This document shows positions 45,401 to 56,396 of a stretch of 64,000 bases of DNA, piece after piece. Where the stretch lies: assembly GCA_963691705.1 (NCBI GenBank), contig OY829537.1:55032304-55096303 (forward strand). Reading direction: 5' to 3'. Both the position numbers and the translations under genes were made by a program. Source of the DNA: Viola odorata. Lineage: Eukaryota; Streptophyta; Magnoliopsida; Malpighiales; Violaceae. The notes beneath the pieces were generated by a model. The model was not told where the DNA came from and did not search any database. It was given only the letters and a program-made list of their open reading frames with translations. How positions within the stretch are numbered: the stretch's first letter is position 1; every line of letters starts with the position of its first letter.

Positions 45401-45640
45401 CAAGATTTGTGGTGACAGGTGCGCCGAAAGGATCAATCCATTTCCAATGACTCCCAGTTCCAAAAAATGATTGGGGTACTGAAGAACCCGCGACAGCGGA
45501 TGAAGAGGTAGGTAGTCAGTAGTGACCTCATCTTGCTCTTTTTCGGCCTGAGCAACCCTTTCTGTAGTGACCCTGACTTGTTCTTCTAACTTTGCTATTC
45601 TGGCTACCAATATCTCTTTAGTCTTAGCTTGTTCGGCCAT
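42455..45640 (-). pseudogene. Gag-protease polyprotein of X
   Basis: Gag forms the particle and binds RNA; the aspartic protease matures it. The start at 45640 (MAEQAKTKEILVARIAKLEE) opens a coiled coil. Segment 45209-44862 holds VPDFEKYTGVECPRTHLKAY and HALTWYMGLD, a stop, then TWRDLSDAFF. Segment 44812-44027 holds KKIGESVKTYAQRWRELAAR, the Pro/Tyr-rich linker and a knuckle-like CEYHAEAPGHT. An in-frame TAG (near 44025) precedes 44011-42455, which has CLFCQGASNHEIRSC and the protease motif KALIDNGSTLNVMP with MLLGRPWIH. It carries at least two frameshifts and two stops. Confidence 0.87.
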
Positions 45641-46505
45641 TTTTTGTGCTTGAAGTCTAGTTATGGGGAGCCTGGGCGGAGTAGTTCACTTGCGGGGAGC
45701 TATTGTTAACCTGAAAAATAGACAAAGAAAAATAGTAAATACAGGAAATGCAACCCCGAAGCCTCCATGCTACTTGTTCACTCTTTTGGCCACACTTCCA
45801 CTTAATACTTTCAAGACGAATGAAAAGTCGATATTTGGGTGAAGACATGAAGGAAGCTGTTTATTTATTCCCCGATGCAAGGAGATCTTGGATGCTATCA
45901 GCGAAAACCATGGAAATGAACCGGAAGCTTTTATTCATTTCCCAGAGTATTCGAGGGAACAAACAAAGAGAATGCCACTTGACTTATAGATGATATCACC
46001 GATGGTCTATTAAAGCAAACCTCTAACAATAGGCCTTTGATGGTTCGTTAAAAGCCTCAAAATAGCTAAAACGTCTTTCGTGACTTAACGAAGTGGAAAT
46101 TCCGCGTAAATCACATCGATATTAGCTCAAAACAAAATAGCACGCAGCTGAAATTGAGAGAAGACTAGCCGATAAAATCTAGAAATATCATAAAAAGACC
46201 AAGCCGTAGTGGCTGACATAGGATTCTTTATCGAAGGTATCAACCTCGGGAGTCGGGATCCATTTGCTCCTTCCAAAGGTATTCCATTAACGCCAGCTCC
46301 CCCTTTTGTATCACTACCTTGGCTTCCAAAGCCGCCACTCGTGCTCGCAACACTCGGTTCTCCAGGATGTTTATCACAGAATCTTTCTCTTTTTGCGGAT
46401 TTCGCTACCCATCCGTTCTTTGAAGTCATCGAAGGCCAACTTCTGATTCGCCATATGTATACGGATGTTATCTTTGTTGCGCCTCTCTAAGTTGTGTATC
46501 TTGAG
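45641..46505 (-). pseudogene. X leader region with a broken small coiled-coil frame
   Basis: From 46454 on the minus strand a frame reads MANQKLAFDDFKERMGSEI and stops. One nucleotide over, the sequence continues LENRVLRARVAALEAK and ends near 46240. Together it looks like a short charged coiled-coil protein broken by a frameshift. It resembles the accessory proteins of the neighbouring block in style only. The rest of the leader up to the gag ATG is non-coding. No primer-binding site is visible, because X's LTR junction is missing here. Confidence 0.4.
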
Positions 46506-47037
46506 TGATAAGAGTCCGGGGGATACTGAGCAGGATCAGCCTGATTTGGGCTGGTCGGGAACACTGTACTGGGGTCTTCGTCACCTGCAAAGCGCCGGAG
46601 GGGGTCTCCGGCGTAAACACTCCGATGCCAAAGTCAGTGCAGGTAGTCAAAATGGCAGGGGTTTAGTACGCTATCTTAGGCTTACCCCCTTGTCTGAAAA
46701 GGTGGGGGTATTTTTAGACAAAGGAAAGAGTGTACCGATAGGGGGTGGGAATAATCCCTGGCAGGTGTCGCTGGGGTGATATATGCCGCTGGGGTGGCCT
46801 TGAGTGACGTTATACGGGATGACGTCATGCGGAGTGACGTCATGGATGACCTGGGATGGGATGCCGCCGTGCGGATGCCGCATGAGAGCCCCCCGCTGAT
46901 GTCGACCATCCCAGGGTCGATCGCCAGGCTAAGGGTGGTAAGAACAGGGCCTTGTCTCCCGCGGCGAGTACAGTATGTTGGCCGGGTCACCCGGCGGGGT
47001 AGTGGAGATGCCGCTTCTGTGGTATCGATAGTTATCA
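46506..47037 (-). repeat. LTR Y2, minus orientation
   Basis: On the minus strand this 532-bp LTR starts TGATAACTATCG and ends GGACTCTTATCA. It shares the TGATAA/TTATCA ends, the ACCCCC...GGGGGTAAGCC segment and the CATCGGAGTGTTTACGCC U5 with Y1. Its immediate flanks (TTGAG and TATGC) do not match, so it is not a solo LTR. It is one LTR of an element whose other end has been lost. I infer it is the 3' LTR of a minus-strand Y element represented by 47038-55373. Confidence 0.75.
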
Positions 47038-47266
47038 TATGCCCAAATGAAAACTAGCCCGAATGTTTACCAAGGGCTATCACAGCGTCTCCGGTCCTGC
47101 CCCTTCAGAGGTTTCTCCCTCAATGTGGGCTCGACGATCGATAAAGGTATATCTTCGAAATGCCTTTTCCCGAAGTCTATAAATAGGCCTTTCATTTTGC
47201 GCTTGCCTCATAATTCTCACAACTTTTTCACCTCTCTCTTCAAATTTCTTTATCTCTCTTCTTTTC

Positions 47267-47653
47267 ATGGACGAAGTCACCAAAAACTTCCTGCTCTCCA
47301 AAACCCATGCCCTGAGGAACCTAACTCAGGCAGACACCGATTTCCTGGGTTCGCTGAGCGTTAAGACCTCGGAGGATATACTAGAGCTCCAGGGGATGCT
47401 GACTCCCCTGCAAGCTAGATAGGCTGCTGTTACCCTGGAGGATTTCAGTCCCGTGGAGAAAGTGGTGAAGCTGTCAGTGGTTGTTTCTCAAATTCAGCTA
47501 CTAATGTCAACGCTACAGCATAGGAAAGACTTGCTGGGATGCTGCCTGAAGGGCATGAGGGCCTATTCCTCTGAACTGACGGCTCTTGTGGATGCCATGA
47601 GGGAAATTCCTTTCCTGGAGTGGGAAGATGATGACGCTGGGTCGAATGCCTGA
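47267..47653 (+). pseudogene. Accessory gene a of the Y block: small helical protein with one stop
   Basis: This 128-codon frame starts MDEVTKNFLLSKTHALRNL and ends FLEWEDDDAGSNA, with a single in-frame TAG at codon 52 (AGA TAG GCT). It is Leu-rich and helical in character. A TATA box (CTATAAATAG) lies at 47177-47186, about 80 bp before the ATG, with a CT-rich leader. An AATAAAT signal follows near 47765. The family is not recognised. It is antisense to X and to LTR Y2. Confidence 0.5.
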
Positions 47654-48203
47654 CCAGCGATGGGGATCCTCTTGGCGTGTCTTTCTGTGCTCCTCTAGGG
47701 CCACCTTTTGTAACTCCGGGCCGTTAGGCCTTTTTGTAATCTCGGGCCGCTCAACCCTTTAAGTAAATAAATATGCTTTCCCTTATTCACTTGCCGCACT
47801 ATCAATGTTTTTCTTCTTTCTCATATCGTCTTTCTTAGAAAACAACTTTTATTCTCACTTATTGTGAGCTTGGTGTTCCTTGGGATCCCGTAACTTTATT
47901 TGCCTACCTGGCTCATAATGACGATTTTCCCATATCGCATCCGTCCTGAATATATTTTGCGCCATTTTTTAGTGTTAACGGATTGGGCAACGATTTTGGT
48001 GCCTCCTAGCTGGTGCAAACTTTTGACAGTTGCGGAGTCAGATCTTTCCCCCTAACAGACGTTATCTCTGATAGCATTAACTGTCCTCGATAATACGCGA
48101 AAAGGCAGGCACGCTTCCTCACCTCGGCTATATAATGGGGCTCTTCCTTTCTTTCTCTGTTCATCTTTTTTTCTTTTTTCTTCTCACTCTTACTGATATT
48201 TCC

Positions 48204-48691
48204 ATGGCTGACTCTCGTTTTTTGTATACTGCCACCCGCGATTCTCCTCCGACCCCTCCAACTTCTCCCGACTCCGACAATCCTCCACTCTCATCCCCTA
48301 GAGGCCTGCCAGACGTTCCGTAAAGTGCCGGGGTCGCAAGAGATTGAAGAAAACAAAGAAACAATCTTTCGAATCCTTCTTTACCGACTTTGAACCTCAC
48401 TACCTTTCGCTGCGGCAAAAGGACGAAGCGTCACCATCCGTCCCTTGTCCTTTTCCTAAGGACAGGACTTCTATGCAAGATGCCGCCCCAGGACTAGTTA
48501 CCCCGACCCTGGAGGAAAGCTCCCACGCCGCTTCAAAGGAGGAAACTGCGCCTATGACAGGTTCCACGACTGGGCTTGGTAAAAGGCCTTTCGAGATTGG
48601 CGAGCCCTTTCCTTTCTATAACAGTGGGTCGCCATCGTCTCCGGAGGATTACGATTACGTCTATGACATACACTGGGCGGACGAGGACTGA
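48204..48691 (+). pseudogene. Accessory gene b of the Y block: Pro/Ser-rich acidic-tailed protein, frameshifted
   Basis: It starts MADSRFLYTATRDSPPTPP and stops after 39 codons. One frame over, the sequence continues KRLKKTKKQSFESFFTDFEP and ends in an acidic DYDYVYDIHWADED. One indel near 48310 would account for the break. A TATA box (CTATATAATG) is at 48128-48137, and AATAAATAAAA follows at about 48736. The family is not recognised. Confidence 0.5.
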
Positions 48692-49209
48692 CGATGTCGC
48701 ACTTATTGTAGATGCTGCTGGCTTTCTCTTTCAATAAATAAAATAGAATGAAATGAAACAAAATGTCGTTTGCCTTTTTCTTTTCGCTTTTGCTACAATC
48801 GCCGCCCTATGGGATAACTGCCACTGGATAAGCGATTACCGCTTCATACGACCATCTTTGTGGGGTTTCTTGTAATTAACGAGTCTTTCTTTTACGACAT
48901 TCGAGGCGAGCGCTAGACTTTAAGTTTCTGTCAGGGTTTTTCCATGTGTCCCATTTGTCCCGTACGTGTCTTGCTGTGATAGGTTGCCCTTCTGTCTGAC
49001 TTTTCCACCGTCTCTTTTTAAAGGAAAAATGCTCCTTCTTCGTAACTTTTTGCTCCTTTTTATACTTCAGAACTCTCTTCGTTTTTCGCTTGCTCCGAGG
49101 AAATTCTCTCGTTCGCATCCAGACGACTCGCCTATTAATTTCAGTCTTCTCTCTTTCAAGGTATTCTGCTCGATCTTGCTTTTGATTTTCCTTTGCTGCT
49201 TTATCTATC

Positions 49210-51374
49210 ATGCCTCGCACGAGATCTCAATCTAGCTCTTTAGCTACCCCTAGGCTAATTTCTCGATATCCCGAGCTTGAAAACACCCCTAGCATCTTTA
49301 CTTGCCCTACTGTCTTATGCCTCGAACTGGAAAGCAATAATATTACCTTCCCCTGTAGCTATCGCCCCACTATTCCTTCTGACACTATGAGGCTTCATAG
49401 CCGGCTCTGGAAAACTCATATGATTCTTTATTTTAAGATGTTTCAATATGGGTTCCGCCTCCCAGTTCATGACACGCTAGAGCGTGTGTTGCGCGAGCAC
49501 GGGCTTAACCCTGCGCAGATTACCCCTTCCTCATGGAGTTGCATCTACGCCTTCCTTCGTGTTTGCGAATTAAAAGATATTCTTACTCCCTCTGTCGCTT
49601 TATTTCGCAAGTTCTTGACTCTGGTTTTTCGCGACGGCTTCATTAATATTATTCCAAGATGGGATGATGCTCTAGTGAGGCCTTTTTGGCAGAAATTTCG
49701 AGGATTTGAGGGGAACGTCGAAAACTGGAAGAGTGATTTCTTCGTTGTCGAATTACCCTCTCGCCTGTGGCGTCCTGATTTCAACCTGGAGGTGGTTGAC
49801 TGGGCGAGGCCAGCGCCTCTGTCTAGGGAAGAGTTGGATCAGGCCAACGCCTTACTGGAGATGGAGTCCTCTTTCCAGATTCGAAACTTTGCCTTGTACA
49901 GGCCTTTAACTGAGTGTACCATAGGTGAGCTTTTGAGCTTCGCCGCTGCCTTACTTACCCCTTGTTTACTAACATAACTTTTCGCAGGGGAGACCATCGC
50001 TCGACTGCTCTCCGAAGGTGACGCTCCTCACAAGGTTGTCGCCCCTTCAACGACTGCTCCCTCTACTTCCGCTGGGGCTCGAGCTGATCACCGTATGCCC
50101 ATAAAGAAAAGAGCTTTAGACGAGATTCTTTCCAAGGAAAGCGGTTCCTCCTTCCGCACTTCCCGCTTCGTGGAGAACTGGTTACCCAGTCGGAAGAAGA
50201 GGTCCAGGTCTGGTTTGCCAGTGACTGAGACAAAGATTTTCTCCTAGGGAGTCGAGGACATGGAGGACATGGATACGGAATTGAGCCTCCGCCCGGCTTC
50301 CTCAGCTCAACGAAAGAAACTAAGGGAAGCAAGCGAAGCTCAAGTGACCAAGATGGCTGCTCAATCTCCTCCAAGCGACGCCGTCACTACCATTGCTTCC
50401 CAGACTGCCGCTTCTCCCACACCACTATAGAGGGTGCCGCTTCACTGGGTGGCGCTTCCTCGACTCTGGGGCTGGCTGCCCCCAACAAGACCTCCTCTGC
50501 AGCGACGATGCCGCCATCCGCTGCAGATTCCACTCTTGTCATGGAGCCTCCACACTCGCCCTTTGGCCCCTGTATTCCTGACGTACGTCCCCCAGTCCCA
50601 AGCGGACCTGGTTCTTCTCACTCTCCCCCGAAGTCCCCTTGCCCGTTGTTCCTTACTTCAATTCGAGACATCGGGGGCTCAGGCGGTATCTCCGCCCCTT
50701 GCTTTGTTGCTGATCTTTCCCGTGACGGGCCTCAAGGGGCCTCCTCTCACCGGCTAAATCTGTCAAAATTTGGGACTGACGGGTTCCATGCCCTGGGTAT
50801 ATTAGACCCCTTATCGCAAGATCAGCCCACGGCTATCTTGGCCTGCGAAATGTTTCGTGCCTCCGAGGAGGAGAGTAGGCTACTACAACTTCCTCCCGAA
50901 GTTCAGTATGTGCGCGTCATGAACAACTGCCTTGCTGCCTTTCGACAACTTCATTACTTCATAAAGGCTCATGCTACACAATCTCAAAACTCTGGTGCCC
51001 TAGCAAAGGTAGAGGAGCTGTCGCGACTCCACAAACACGCTCAGGCCGAACTGCGCGAGTGCCGCGCTGACCTTTCTCGGGAAAGATCTAAAGGAAAAGC
51101 CCAAGTTGAAGCTTTAGAGGCTGAGTTGGTGGATGAGAGGAAGAAGAACTCATTCCTTCTTGAGGAGGTATCCTCCCGCGATGCGGACCTATCGAAAGCT
51201 TTCAAGAAGGTGACCTGGTGGAAGAAGAAGACTGAACAAGCCTTTATCGCTGGGGTGACAGATCAGCACCGCAGCAGGTCCGCTGATCCCGCTGAGGTCA
51301 CCAGGTATGCCTCTGCGAGGGTGAAAGAGATTGATGAGAGCCAAGAGGGTTTCCTCTCCTCCGAAGAGGAGTAG
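49210..51374 (+). pseudogene. Accessory gene c of the Y block: 'putative gypsy type transposon' (Transposase_28-like) plus coiled coil, two exons
   Basis: Exon 1 is 49210-49924 (715 nt), the intron is 49925-49987 (GTGAGC...TTCGCAG, 63 bp), and exon 2 is 49988-51374. Exon 1 (MPRTRSQSSSLATPRLISRY, then MFQYGFRLPVHDTLERVL, LNPAQITPSSWSCIYAFL) resembles the plant Transposase_28 ('putative gypsy type transposon') family, which accompanies gypsy elements; its biochemical role is unknown. Exon 2 has a basic Ser-rich linker, a TAG near 50247, a frameshift near 50425, then a long coiled coil (KVEELSRLHKHAQAELRECR) ending FLSSEEE. It is a paralogue of gene d. Confidence 0.7.
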
Positions 51375-51820
51375 TGGATCAGTGCCTGGGAAGGGCCCAT
51401 TTGATGCCGCTTGATTGTTGGTGTCGCTTCTTTACTTACTCCCTTGTTGTATTATTTTTCCCATTTGGACTTTGACGTCGCCTCCTTGCTTGTAATAATT
51501 AACAGATCTTGTAATCTTGACCAAATAATGCGTGCTTCTTAGCGATGTCACCCTTTATCACATATCGCTTGACTACATTTTGTTCGCACTTTGCCTCTTG
51601 CATGCCGTGGCATTACATCTTGCTGCTCCTTTTTTCCGGGTTTGACTGCGCCCTTTTCAGATCATTTAATGCTCTGACTCCTTTTATTTGATACGGGGGA
51701 GACAATCATGATGCTTTGAGCCCACGTGTCATCAAAGGGGAACGCTAAAAGACTGGCGGGCTGAGCATGTCTTTTCGCTCCTCAGGGGTTGTACCCGCTT
51801 CCCGCGTCTCTTTACCCTTG

Positions 51821-51903
51821 ACACGTCACACACTACGATCACTTGACCCGTCACACACTACGATCACTTGACCCGTCACACACTACGATCACTTGACCCG
51901 TCG
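51821..51903 (+). promoter_or_regulatory. 25-bp promoter repeats and TATA region upstream of gene d
   Basis: Three tandem 25-bp units (51821-51845, 51846-51870, 51871-51895) read ACMCGTCACACACTACGATC followed by ACTTG. A TATA box (TATAAAA) follows at 51924-51930 and a CACGTG at 51935-51940. The spacing suits upstream activator repeats. Binding by bZIP-type factors to the CGTCA cores is inference. Confidence 0.55.
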
Positions 51904-52096
51904 TTCCCTTTAGTCCTTAGGGTTATAAAACCCCCACGTGCTTTCTCTTTATCTTTTGTTACCTTTCTCTTTTGAAAAATGAAAAGAAAGAAAAGACAAT
52001 TCCTCTTCTTCCTCCTACGATCCGCCGCTGCTCGGGTGCTTCGATCTTCTTCTCACCACAGGTACCTTCCTCTCTATCCTTCTTTTAACCTTGTAC

Positions 52097-53774
52097 ATGG
52101 CTCGTAATCGCCGCTATCCCCGCTTTACTGGGGAGGGGGATATTGACACTACTGTTTCCACCATTGCTTCCACCGCCGTCCTTCGACGGCGCCTGCGGAG
52201 CTATAATGCTACTCTCGACCAGCTGGAGGGGTATTCTATTGAAGTTGCCCCAAAGTCCCTTCGCCTTAATAGCGAATTACCTGGCAACCGTAGGGTTCTT
52301 TATGCCAAAATGTTTCATTATGGTTTTCGGTTGCCTCTAGATCCTTTAATTGCCGAGTTATTCTCTGAATTTGATCTGAATGCTGCCCAATTGAGTCCAA
52401 ACGCCTATTGTGGCTTTTATGCTTTTATAGCCCTCTGTAGATATATAGGGAATGAATCTCCTTCCTTGCTGTTACTTCGCTCCCTTTTTCAATTATACCA
52501 CCATAACAACGGCATCATAGCGATATCGCCTCGCTATGATGTTGAAGCTCTAAACCCCTTTACCTGGAAGCTGTTATTCCTTGAATCTTCTATTGATGCT
52601 TGGAAGAAAGGATTATTCATTATCAATCTGCCCCAGGCTTTGTGGCGGAGCGGGTTTAATCTCGTCGTCAGAGACGCTGCCTGGGGTGGCAGGCCAGAGT
52701 TAGGACCAGTTGACCAAGGCTGGCTGGACAAGCTGCTCAACGTATCGGGGATTCCCGGTGTTCGCACTCGCGAACTCGCGTGCCGGGGCGACATCCAGAA
52801 TTGCATTCAAAGTGAGCACCGTCCCTTTGTTCGCTGTTCCATGCCAATACTAACTCTAACATTCATTTCTTATTTCTACAGATCCTCCCGCCGGGTGGAA
52901 ACCTGACTGCATCAAGAAAAGAGAGAGAAGAGCTCAGCAGAAGAGAGAAAAAAGGGCTCTTTCCGCCACCTCGGCTGGTGCCGTGACTGGCACCACGCAC
53001 GCGTCCACTTCTGCACCTGAGTCCTCTTCTCTTCCTCGAGCGGAGGCTACTGCCACATCAACTGCTGAGCCAATTTCCTCCCCTAGCGTTGTTCCTACAC
53101 GAGGGTCAATTTCCTCGCCAGCGCGGGTTCCCAGCATTGGGAGGCGACAACTCCCTAGCGACGTCCGCCTATCTGGCAGGGCATCTGTTGTCGGTTGAGG
53201 AGGAGGAGCAGGCCTTCCTCTCTGTTGTCGAGGGCGAGCAACTGCAGCTGATAAGGACCCAGCTGTTCTCTAGCTTTCAGGGTTTCCATTACTGGTCTAG
53301 GAATGTGACGAGACGAATGAGCTCTCTCCAATCTTCCTCCCAGGAATGGCACAACACTAATCACCAGCTCTTGGAAGAAATCACCAAGTACCAAAGGGAA
53401 CTTCATAAAACTCAAGAGGAGCTGAGGAAGAGTGTTGAAGAGCGACAATGTGCGGAAGCCAGTTTGGGAGTTGCGAGGAAAGAGTTGGAAGAGGCCAAAG
53501 GACACCAGGCCACGAGTGATGCCGCCCTTCAAGGGAGCAAAGTAAGAATGCCGCTCTTACGGAGGAAACGACGGACAAGTATAAATGGTTTCTAGAACAA
53601 ACTGTAGGCCTCATGGCCGACTACTTCATTGAGCGTCACGGCCGCAATTTCTTCGACGCTGATGCTATTATCCGCCTGTTTAAGCAGAAGTCCGGGTTCC
53701 TCACGGAAGAGGGCTACCGTCAAGCGAAGAGGCCACGATATAGCGAGGGGGATAGCAGCATGCCCAGGCCGTAA
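52097..53774 (+). pseudogene. Accessory gene d of the Y block: Transposase_28-like plus coiled coil, paralogue of c
   Basis: Exon 1 is 52097-52811, again 715 nt. The intron is 52812-52881 (GTGAGC...TTCTACAG) in the same phase as in gene c, and exon 2 is 52882-53774. Exon 1 reads MARNRRYPRFTGEGDIDTTV, then MFHYGFRLPLDPLIAELF and LNAAQLSPNAYCGFYAFI, aligning with gene c by eye. Exon 2 starts GWKPDCIKKRERRAQQKREK, shifts frame near 53150, continues as a coiled coil (LLEEITKYQRELHKTQEELR), shifts again near 53540, and ends GDSSMPRP then TAA. The frameshifts make it a pseudogene. Confidence 0.7.
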
Positions 53775-55059
53775 ATGTCACTTCTCTTTTTGTCCATCGG
53801 GCGCCCTGACTTCTTTGTCCTTTTTGTGTTTTTGGGGCCTTTTGTTTAAACAAGTATCCCCTCTTGTACAAACAGTTTGCACAATTTGCCATCATTTTAC
53901 TTTATCGATGATCTTTCTCACTTTACAAAACTGGTTGCCACCGTTGAACTGATGTGGCCTGCGCCTTTGAACTTCCCTTATGGGGCCACAACACGCCCTA
54001 TCGTCATGCATTTCTCCTTGCGCAATAGGGTAGATCCGCTCCTCAACATTATCTCGTACCGTGCTTGAGATGACTGGATCTGCCCTTTAGACGCTCTGCC
54101 TCTCCGCGACGTCATTATTTTCCAAGTGCTCCATCACTTTGACACTTTACTAAAGTTTCTGCACATTTTACTTATAACTTTCATTAGTAGCGACATATTC
54201 CCGAAAAGCCTTAGTTACCTTGGGCCATTGCCGCGCGCGCTCCTCACTTTCTTAGCGCGATCCTTCCGAGATATCGCTTGTGCCGAATTTTCTGCACATT
54301 TTCACTTATCATTTACATTAGTAGCGACATCTACTAAAATATCTTAATTACCTTGGGGTGTGGGCACGTATTTCCCCAACTCACTTGGCGCGATTCCGCC
54401 TGATGTCGCTCGTGTCACGTACTCTTCCAGCCAAACTTCGCCGGGTTTGTCCCTTCCGGTTACTAGCTGGGGTACCGTGACTTCCCGTATTTCTTCAATC
54501 GGCCGGGACGTGTCCCCTCTTAGTGTGCCGCCTGATCAGGGCCAACCATCACGAGGATAGGACTTTTCACTTCCTCAGCGTTGCCCTCGCACCTCAGAAC
54601 GTGCCCCTTCTTTACGAGGGGCCTATGTTAGCGCTACCCTCGTAAGGATAGGATTTTCACTTGCGAGGTAGAGTTTTTATCTTCCCTAGGGTCGTGCCTC
54701 ACTTAATGATCATCCGCCTATGTGAGCACGGGTTGTCACAAGGATAGGACTTTACACCCCCAGGGGAGTCGGGACGTACCCTCTCTGGGTTTCCCCAGGA
54801 TAGGATTTTCACTCCCGACAGTGCTGGAGCGTGTCTCGTCCTAGCGAGCAGCTTGATCAAGGCCAGCCTCACAAGGCCAGAATTTTTCACTTCTAGCACC
54901 ATATATTTCCAGGATCGTCGGGGCGTGCCTCGTCTTGACGACCCATCTGCATTAGCCCGTTCTGCCCCAAAGCTAGGACTTTTCACCCCCGACATCCTCC
55001 TTTCCTTATTATCTGCACATTACACAGACAACCAACAAGGAACAAGAAATATTTCCACA
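53775..55059 (+). repeat. Non-coding region with degenerate GATAGGACTTTTCAC repeats
   Basis: A segment containing TTAGTAGCGACAT is duplicated at about 54160-54210 and 54295-54335. From about 54550 to 54990 the phrase AGGATAGGA(C/T)TTTTCAC recurs five or more times, spaced by 60-130 bp and alternating with CGTGCCTC-type phrases. It is an old, diverged array. No gene is seen. Confidence 0.6.
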
Positions 55060-55373
55060 ACAATTGTTAGACCATGCCCAACGACATGTCACATTTCATT
55101 ATTTCAATTTCTAGACCATGCCCACCAGCATGTCACATTTCATTATTTCAATTTCTAGACCATGTCCACCGGCATGTCACATTTCAATTTCTAGACCATG
55201 CCCACCGGCATGTCACATTTCAATTTCTAGACCATGCCCACCGGCATGTCAATTTTCATTATTTCAATTTCTAGACCATGCCCACCGGTATGTCACATTT
55301 CAATTTCTAGACCATGCCCAACGGCATGTCACTTTTAATTTCTAGACCATGCCCACCGGCATGTCACATTCCA
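55060..55373 (+). repeat. Tandem array with CATGCCCACCGGCATG palindromes, 8 copies
   Basis: The unit TCTAGACCATGCCCACCGGC, then ATGTCACATTTCAATT, repeats eight times with two spacer lengths (about 36 and 44 bp). Most copies contain the perfect palindrome CATGCC-CACC-GGCATG. The array abuts the broken edge of X's 5' LTR at about 55374. Confidence 0.85.
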
Positions 55374-56396
55374 ATTATTCAAACATTTTTCACAAGTGAT
55401 TTGGGCCCTCAAAGGTGACATTACATCTTAGCATTTTTTGTTGGGACATTGTTATTTCTAATCAAGACCTAAGGACGGGGTTACCATTTAAATTGCAGCA
55501 AGAGAAGCACATATAGCATGTAAACTAAACATCTGAAGCAAGTTTAGGTAATTAATTGAGTTGATAAATGCATAAATAAAAATTTGAAGAGAAATGGAAG
55601 AATGCTTACAATGCTTGCTTGCTGTCTTTGTCTGTCCGTTAGGGGTGAGAATGCTCCCCTCCTCTAGGGTTGTAAATAGTTAGGTATTTATAGGTGGAGG
55701 TTTGGTCGATTGTGTGGTGAGCAAGCCATGGTGACGCGGCTCATTTTTGTGTGGCTGAAAATGAAGGGAAGCAACAGGAAGGAGTGACTGGGCATTCTAG
55801 AAACAGTGACAGGGTCTGATGACTAGGCTTCCTTCTCGAAGCAATGACGCGGCTGGTTCTTAGAAGCATGACACGTCTTCAAATTGGAAAGTAAAAGCTT
55901 GCGGGAAAAGAAAAAAAGGAGTGGATGAATGTTTAAATCACGTGACAGTTGGATGGTTGAGTAAGGGAGCAGTCAACCAATCTAACGGTTGATTAAAAAG
56001 AAAGAAGAAAAATGCTTAGTAATTAATTATGGGCTCGATCTATCAGTGTGATGAAACTGGCGAGAAGTTCGAACGAAAGCAACTACGTTATAGAGAAAAA
56101 TATGACGATCGAGATGATACGAACAAAAATTTGAGCTCAACTCTCTAAACGCATTTATTTTGACAAAGTGTTGAAAAGGCTCGTTCGGGACCTAATAACA
56201 CTAAAAAAATTAAAAGAACCAAAATGATAGATAAAAATGAAAGAATACGAAAGGACTCGAGCTGGGCCGAAAGATCATTAACGGTTAGTGAAAATATAAA
56301 AATAAATAGAACTATAATTGATTAAGCGCGCTAAAATGCGGGCATGCTATTTTGCAGGTGATTGAACGTGCTCGCGTCAAAATTTGGGTACCAACA
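55374..56396 (-). repeat. X 5' LTR, truncated and internally deleted
   Basis: It starts TGTTGGTACC (minus) at 56396, with TATA at 55693-55684. It matches 33590-34499 and 20055-20175 of the other LTR. About 1.1 kb between those parts is deleted (junction near 55490), and the last 420 bp of the LTR, with the primer-binding site, is missing at 55374. CCGTG follows at 56397-56401. Confidence 0.85.

Larger units (their letters stand above)
19633..56396 (-). mobile_element. Element X: nested Tat/Ogre-type Ty3/gypsy LTR retrotransposon complex
   Basis: The whole block is bounded by TG...CA and a perfect 5-bp duplication CCGTG (19628-19632 and 56397-56401). In minus orientation the order is 5' LTR (56396-55374, truncated), intruding Y block, leader, gag-protease, RT, RNase H, archaeal-type RNase H, integrase, a long 3' non-coding domain, PPT and 3' LTR (34499 to 19633). 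Element Z interrupts the 3' LTR and solo LTR Y1 interrupts the second RNase H. Dual RNase H domains and a protease/RT spacer are known traits of the Tat/Ogre clade. Many stops show this copy is inactive. Confidence 0.88.

Noticed and set aside
55074..55345. Overlapping frames with repeated CPPACHISISRP
   Set aside because: Artefact of the palindromic tandem array.
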